64,000 nt of DNA. It comes from Streptomyces sp. NBC_00523. GTDB lineage: Bacteria; Actinomycetota; Actinomycetes; Streptomycetales; Streptomycetaceae. The stretch spans positions 6,696,001 to 6,760,000 of the forward strand of contig NZ_CP107836.1 in assembly GCF_036346615.1 (NCBI RefSeq). The letters run 5' to 3'. How positions within the stretch are numbered: position 1 is the stretch's first letter; every line of letters begins with the position of its first letter. Shown here one piece after another: positions 60,372 through 64,000 of the stretch. Made by a program: the position numbers and the translations under genes. The notes below the pieces were generated by a model. That model did not search any database. It was not told the origin of the DNA and saw only the letters and a list, made by a program, of their open reading frames with translations.

Positions 60372-62542
60372 GCATTCCCGCCCAGCCGTCCGGATCCCCG
60401 GAGGCGGCACCCGACGGCCCCGAGGACCGGCTCCGGAGGTTCGCCACCATCTGGAGCCGCGCCATCTTCCCGTCGACGGCCACCTCCCTGACCCGGCCCG
60501 AGTTCGAGCAGCACCTGCTGCCGCTGGCCCGTGCGCTCAGCGAGACCCTGCACGCCCGCCCGTTCGACCCGGCCGCGGCCACCGAGGTGGGCGGCGCACT
60601 CGTCGCCGCCCACTGCACCGACCCCGACGCGCTCAGCTCCACGCTCGGCGTCGTGGACTCGTACCTGGTGCTCTACTGCGGCAGCAACGGACCGGTGGAC
60701 CTCACCACCGAGGACAGCCGGTCCCGCTGCGCCCGCATCCAGCACGCGGTGGCCGCCGGCTTCACCCAGGCCCTGCGCGAACGGACGCTGGCCGAGCAGG
60801 AGGCCATCGCCCGCTCGGCGCTCGCCGCCCGCTCCCACGCCGAACAGGCCCTGCACGCCACCGAGGCACGCTTCCGCGCCGTCTTCAAGGACGCGGCCAT
60901 CGGCATCGGGATCGCCGACCTCGACGGCAACGTGCTGGAGGTCAACGACACCCTCACCCGGATGTTCGGCGGCCTGGAGAACCACGTCCTGAGCCACCGG
61001 GTCAACGAGTGGGTCCACCCCGAGGACTCCCCGCAGGTCTGGAAGTACTACAACGAGCTGGTACGCGGCGAACGCGAGCACTACCGGGTCGAGAAGCCGT
61101 ACTACCGCAACGACGGCACCGTGCTGTGGACCAACCTGACGGTGTCGCTGCTCCGCGACTCCGAGGGCCGGCCCGAATACCAGCTGGCGCTGCTGGAGGA
61201 CACCACCGAGCGCCGCCTGCTCAACCTCCGCCTCCGCTACGAGGCGACGCACGACGCGCTCACCGGCCTGCCCAACCGCACGCTCTTCTTCGAGCGCTTG
61301 GAGAAAGCGCTCTCAGCGGGCGACGGCAGCCGTTTCGGCCTCTGCTACCTGGACCTGGACGGCTTCAAGGCGATCAACGACAGCCTGGGCCACGCCGCGG
61401 GGGACCGGCTGCTCGTGGAGGTCGCGGACCGCCTCCAGAGCTGCGCGACCGCCTCAGGCGAGATGGTCGCCAGGCTCGGCGGCGACGAGTTCGTGGCGCT
61501 CACGACGAGCTTCGACAGCCCGGCCGAGGTGGACGAACTCGCCTGCCGCATCCTCAGCGTCCTCTCCACGCCCATCCGGCTGGACGGACGCGAGCTGACG
61601 GTGCGCGGCTCGATCGGGGTCGTGGAGGGCCCCGCCGGGGAACGCAGCGCCGCCGAGGTGCTGCGCAGCGCCGACATCACCATGTACCGGGCCAAGTCCG
61701 CGGGCGGCAACCGCTTCGAGCTGGCCGACGCGGAGGCGGACGCCCGGGCCATCACCCGGCACGGCCTGACCACCGCCCTGCCGGCCGCCCTGGAACGCGG
61801 CGAGTTCTTCATCGAGTACCAGCCGCTGGTGCACCTCGGCGACGGTACGGTGCACGGAGCCGAGGCCCTGGTGCGCTGGTGCCATCCGCAGCACGGGGTG
61901 CTGGGGCCCGACCGGTTCATCGCGCTGGCCGAGCACACCGGGCTCATCGTGCCGCTCGGCCGCTGGGTCCTGGAGGAATCGGTCCGGCAGGCCAACTTCT
62001 GGCAGGAGCGGCACACCGACGGCGGTCCGCTGCGGATCAACGTCAACCTCTCACCGGCCCAGCTGCACCACCCGCAGCTGGTCGCGGAGACCGTCGAGGT
62101 CCTGGAGCGCTCCGGGCTCGAAGCGGGCGCGCTCTGCCTGGAGGTCACCGAGTCGGCGCTCATCGGGGCCGACGAGGACGTGCTGAAGCCGCTGCGCCAG
62201 CTCGCCGAGATGGGCGTCGACATCGCGCTGGACGACTTCGGCACCGGCTACTCCAACCTCGCGAACCTGCGCAGGCTCCCGGTGAGCGTGCTGAAGCTCG
62301 ACCGGTCCTTCACTCAGGGGATGCAGCACCATCCGGCGGACCCGGTCGACCTGAAGATCGTGGAGGGGATCGTGTCGCTCGCGCACAGCCTCGACCTGGC
62401 GGTCACCGTGGAGGGCGTGGAGACGGGCGCCCAGGCCGAGCAGCTGAGGCAGCTGGGCTGCGACACGGCCCAGGGCTGGTACTACGCCCGCCCTGGCGCC
62501 CCGGACCGCATTCACTCGCTGCTGCTGGCCGACGCGGTGTGA
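60368..62542 (+). CDS. PAS-GGDEF-EAL protein (cyclic di-GMP turnover)
   Basis: A 724-residue cytoplasmic protein with an N-terminal helical region (about 20-150), a PAS domain (about 165-285), GGDEF (about 290-450) and EAL (about 465-715). GGDEF is intact at 371-375, so diguanylate cyclase activity is possible. The EAL motif is intact at 499-501, and NVNLSP, TESALIG, DDFGTGYS, KLDRSF and EGVET keep the phosphodiesterase residues. Both activities can therefore be expected, with PAS as the switch. In Streptomyces c-di-GMP holds BldD active and delays sporulation. No membrane helix is present. Confidence 0.94.
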   Translation: MSIPAQPSGSPEAAPDGPEDRLRRFATIWSRAIFPSTATSLTRPEFEQHLLPLARALSETLHARPFDPAAATEVGGALVAAHCTDPDALSSTLGVVDSYLVLYCGSNGPVDLTTEDSRSRCARIQHAVAAGFTQALRERTLAEQEAIARSALAARSHAEQALHATEARFRAVFKDAAIGIGIADLDGNVLEVNDTLTRMFGGLENHVLSHRVNEWVHPEDSPQVWKYYNELVRGEREHYRVEKPYYRNDGTVLWTNLTVSLLRDSEGRPEYQLALLEDTTERRLLNLRLRYEATHDALTGLPNRTLFFERLEKALSAGDGSRFGLCYLDLDGFKAINDSLGHAAGDRLLVEVADRLQSCATASGEMVARLGGDEFVALTTSFDSPAEVDELACRILSVLSTPIRLDGRELTVRGSIGVVEGPAGERSAAEVLRSADITMYRAKSAGGNRFELADAEADARAITRHGLTTALPAALERGEFFIEYQPLVHLGDGTVHGAEALVRWCHPQHGVLGPDRFIALAEHTGLIVPLGRWVLEESVRQANFWQERHTDGGPLRINVNLSPAQLHHPQLVAETVEVLERSGLEAGALCLEVTESALIGADEDVLKPLRQLAEMGVDIALDDFGTGYSNLANLRRLPVSVLKLDRSFTQGMQHHPADPVDLKIVEGIVSLAHSLDLAVTVEGVETGAQAEQLRQLGCDTAQGWYYARPGAPDRIHSLLLADAV

Positions 62543-62673
62543 GCCGGGCGGGCTCGGGGGCCCCTCCGGGCGTACGACGGGACTTCCCGGATACGCCTCA
62601 GGGGCTCGCCGCGCCCGCCCGACCCCTGGGCCTGTCTGACCGTTCCCGTCTGCCGGGCGGACGACGGGAACGG
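62543..62673. other. Intergenic region with a long hairpin
   Basis: This 131-bp region between the convergent GGDEF-EAL and LysR genes contains only the left arm and loop of the hairpin at 62628-62685. Confidence 0.6.
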
Positions 62674-62685
62674 TCAGACAGGCCC
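62628..62685. repeat. 23-bp inverted repeat, possible terminator or mini-element
   Basis: A perfect 23-bp stem (62628-62650 with 62663-62685) around a 12-base loop. Its right arm includes the LysR stop codon and the last codons (LLGPV). It starts GGGCCTGTC and holds TGCCGGGCG and GGGCGGACGACG next to the loop, sequences also found in the ends of the 177-bp element at 6538. It would end transcription from both sides. Confidence 0.75.
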
Positions 62686-63558
62686 CAGCAGGACCCGCTG
62701 GAGCTCGCGGGCCGCGCGCGGCGGGGCCACGTCGCTGCGGTGCGCCAGCGCGATGGTGCGGCGCAGCCCGGGCCGGGCCAGCGGGGTCGCCCGCAGGTCG
62801 GCCCCGGAGCGGGCGGCGACCATGTGCGGGACGACCGCGATGCCCAGGCCCGCCCGGACGAAGCCGAGCACCGCGTCCATCTCGCCGCCCTCCACCGTGA
62901 ACGACGGCTCGAAGCCCTCCGCCCGGCAGGCGGCCACCGTCAGCTCCCGCAGGTCGTAGCCGTGCCGGAACATCACCAGCGGCTCGCCCTCCAGATCCGC
63001 GATCCGGACCCGCCCGCCCCGGCCCGGCCGGGGACGCTGCGCCGACGAGACGACCACCAGGTCCTCCTGAAGCAGCTCGACCGTGGTCAGCGCCGGTGAG
63101 GCGGCCGGCAGCGGCAGCACCACCAGGGCGAGATCCAGCGCCCCGCGCGCCAGCTCCCGTACGAGGTCGTGCGAACCGCCCTCCTCCAGCAGCAGCTGGA
63201 TGCCCGGATGCAGGTCGTGGAAGGCGCGCAGCACCTCCGGCAGCAGGCCCGTGCACACGCTGGGCGTCGCCCCCAGCCTCACCCGGCCCCGGCGCAGCTG
63301 CGCCAGCTCCTGCACCTCGTGGCGCGCCGTGTCGGCGTCGGCCAGGATGCGCCGGGCCAGCGGGAGCAGTGCCTCGCCCGCGTCCGTCAACGTGATGTTG
63401 CCGCGTGCCCGGCTGAACAGCTCGGCGCCCAGCTCGTTCTCCAGGGCCCGGATCTGCTGGGAGAGCGAGGGCTGCGAGACGTGCACCTCCTCGGCGGCCC
63501 GGGTGAAGTGCCGGGCCTCGGCGACGGCCACGAAATAGGTGAGCTGTTGGAACTGCAT
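62674..63558 (-). CDS. LysR-family transcriptional regulator
   Basis: A 294-residue LysR regulator. The winged helix is at the N-terminus (LTYFVAVAEARHFTRAAEEVHVSQPSLSQQIRALENELGAELF), followed by the two-lobed effector domain (LRLGATPSVC, TVEGGEMDAVLGFVRAGLGIAVVPHM). It is divergent from the succinate dehydrogenase gene at 63653 with 94 bp between the starts, which contain a good LysR-type box. It probably regulates that operon and itself. The start is ATG 63558; a GTG just before it at 63561 is equally possible. Confidence 0.93.
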   Translation of the reverse strand: MQFQQLTYFVAVAEARHFTRAAEEVHVSQPSLSQQIRALENELGAELFSRARGNITLTDAGEALLPLARRILADADTARHEVQELAQLRRGRVRLGATPSVCTGLLPEVLRAFHDLHPGIQLLLEEGGSHDLVRELARGALDLALVVLPLPAASPALTTVELLQEDLVVVSSAQRPRPGRGGRVRIADLEGEPLVMFRHGYDLRELTVAACRAEGFEPSFTVEGGEMDAVLGFVRAGLGIAVVPHMVAARSGADLRATPLARPGLRRTIALAHRSDVAPPRAARELQRVLLGPV

Positions 63559-63578
63559 CACCCCACGCTACCCGGCTT

Positions 63579-63595
63579 CATAGGAAGGGGCTATG
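63579..63595. promoter_or_regulatory. LysR-type box CATAG-N7-CTATG
   Basis: A perfect inverted repeat with T-N11-A spacing, 21 bp upstream of lysR and 21 bp before the -35 of the sdh promoter. The position suits autoregulation and activation of the divergent gene. Confidence 0.7.
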
Positions 63596-63615
63596 GAGAT
63601 CAGCTGCTCGATGAC

Positions 63616-63645
63616 TTGGACTGATCGCAGATCCGGCCCTAGCGT
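63616..63645 (+). promoter_or_regulatory. Promoter of the succinate dehydrogenase operon, probably leaderless
   Basis: TTGGAC (63616-63621) and TAGCGT (63640-63645) are 18 bp apart. The ATG follows the -10 by 7 bases, so the transcript probably starts at the initiation codon. Confidence 0.65.
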
Positions 63646-63652
63646 CGTGTCC

Positions 63653-64000
63653 ATGGCACTGGCAACCCGGACGGACCGACGGCCGTCCATGACGCGTACG
63701 CTCTGGGGCTCGACCGTCGGCAAGAAGGCGATCATGGCCGCCAGCGGACTGGTCATGCTCCTCTACTTGGTCGTCCACATGATCGGAAACCTGAAGATCT
63801 TCTTCGGGTCCGGTGAGTTCAACGGCTACGCGCACTGGCTGCGCGTGATGGGCGAGCCGTTCCTGCACTACGAGTGGGCGCTGTGGATCGTACGCGTGGT
63901 GCTGGTCGCCGCCGTGGTGCTGCACGCGGTCTCCGCGTACCAGCTCAGCCGCCGCGACCTGCGGGCGAGGCCCAGCAAGTACGTGCACAAGCGCGCGCGT
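63653..64000 (+). CDS. sdhC: Succinate dehydrogenase cytochrome b subunit (partial)
   Basis: The first 116 codons of a b558-type membrane anchor subunit of succinate dehydrogenase; the gene runs off the right edge. It begins MALATRTDRRPSMTRTLWGS, then TVGKKAIMAASGLVMLLYLVVHMIGNLKIFFG, where the His in VHMIGN is a likely haem ligand, and a second helix WALWIVRVVLVAAVVLHAVSAYQLSRR with another His. This matches the Bacillus/actinobacterial SdhC type. The flavoprotein and iron-sulfur subunits are expected just outside the window. Confidence 0.93.
   Translation, partial: MALATRTDRRPSMTRTLWGSTVGKKAIMAASGLVMLLYLVVHMIGNLKIFFGSGEFNGYAHWLRVMGEPFLHYEWALWIVRVVLVAAVVLHAVSAYQLSRRDLRARPSKYVHKRAR

Noticed and set aside
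59812-63099. Very long ORF of about 1095 codons on the plus strand
   Set aside because: It overlaps the methyltransferase and GGDEF-EAL genes in another frame, is Arg/Pro/Ala-rich and has no domain; it is a GC-bias shadow.

Overview
The window is about 64 kb of very GC-rich DNA with strong third-position GC bias, frequent GTG/TTG starts, ATGA/GTGA gene overlaps and many lipoproteins, Tat/Sec exports and SpoIIE-type phosphatases. Together these point to a Streptomyces chromosome. Nearly all of it is coding; no rRNA, tRNA or CRISPR array was seen.

Layout. 1-6.0 kb: sugar uptake and use (ABC solute-binding lipoprotein, ROK regulator, LacI regulator, GH3 beta-glucosidase), with two identical LacI-type palindromes. 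6.1-7.3 kb: a lipoprotein gene broken by a 177-bp inverted-repeat element. 7.4-12.5 kb: an Rpf/LysM/M23 cell-wall hydrolase, an EamA-type transporter and a GH92 alpha-mannosidase with an operator just downstream of its promoter. 12.5-19.8 kb: a stress-signalling block (STAS antagonist, MarR, two SpoIIE-like phosphatases, HATPase anti-sigma-like kinase, CHASE3 histidine kinase, response regulators, SigB/F-type sigma factor). 20.0-22.1 kb: an unusual zinc-ribbon SDR protein and an isolated 58-residue gene. 22.1-22.9 kb: a CrcB fluoride-channel pair. 23.1-31.3 kb: a complete nitrogen module (urea channel, ureA, a His-rich CbiX-like protein, ureB, ureC, ureF, ureG, ureD, ammonium transporter) with no ureE. 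31.3-34.1 kb: lipase maturation factor, DUF1990 and YndJ-like proteins, with twin palindromic operators. 34.3-40.3 kb: a lipoprotein, carotenoid oxygenase, membrane protein, GH18 chitinase under a DasR-type promoter and an FprA-like reductase. 40.6-44.2 kb: a four-domain PAS-GAF-PP2C-HATPase regulator and a WS/DGAT acyltransferase. 44.3-46.5 kb: an L-fucose (or related 6-deoxyhexose) oxidation operon. 46.5-51.2 kb: an Fpg/Nei glycosylase, then a LytTR regulator, small membrane protein, Na+/solute symporter and LytS-like kinase. 51.26-52.34 kb: an intact IS481-family element with a 6-bp target duplication, inserted at the stop codon of a hypothetical gene next to an ECF sigma factor. 53.7-59.0 kb: universal stress protein, polysaccharide deacetylase, class F sortase and cell-surface or membrane proteins. 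59.5-64 kb: SAM methyltransferase with a GGDEF-EAL protein, a LysR regulator and the start of a succinate dehydrogenase cytochrome b gene.

How the genes work together. The urea channel, urease with accessory proteins and ammonium transporter form a self-contained pathway from external urea to ammonium. The fucose genes cover oxidation, anomer exchange and lactone opening. The symporter and its two-component partners look like a carboxylate sensing and uptake unit. The 12.5-19.8 kb block contains most parts of a partner-switching network, but which protein binds which cannot be read from sequence. Findings most worth following up are the His-rich CbiX-like gene inside the urease operon, the element in the lipoprotein gene with a possible relative at 62.6 kb, the isolated 58-residue gene, the sortase locus with two non-LPXTG surface proteins, and the IS481 copy whose transposase stop codon is supplied by the target site.
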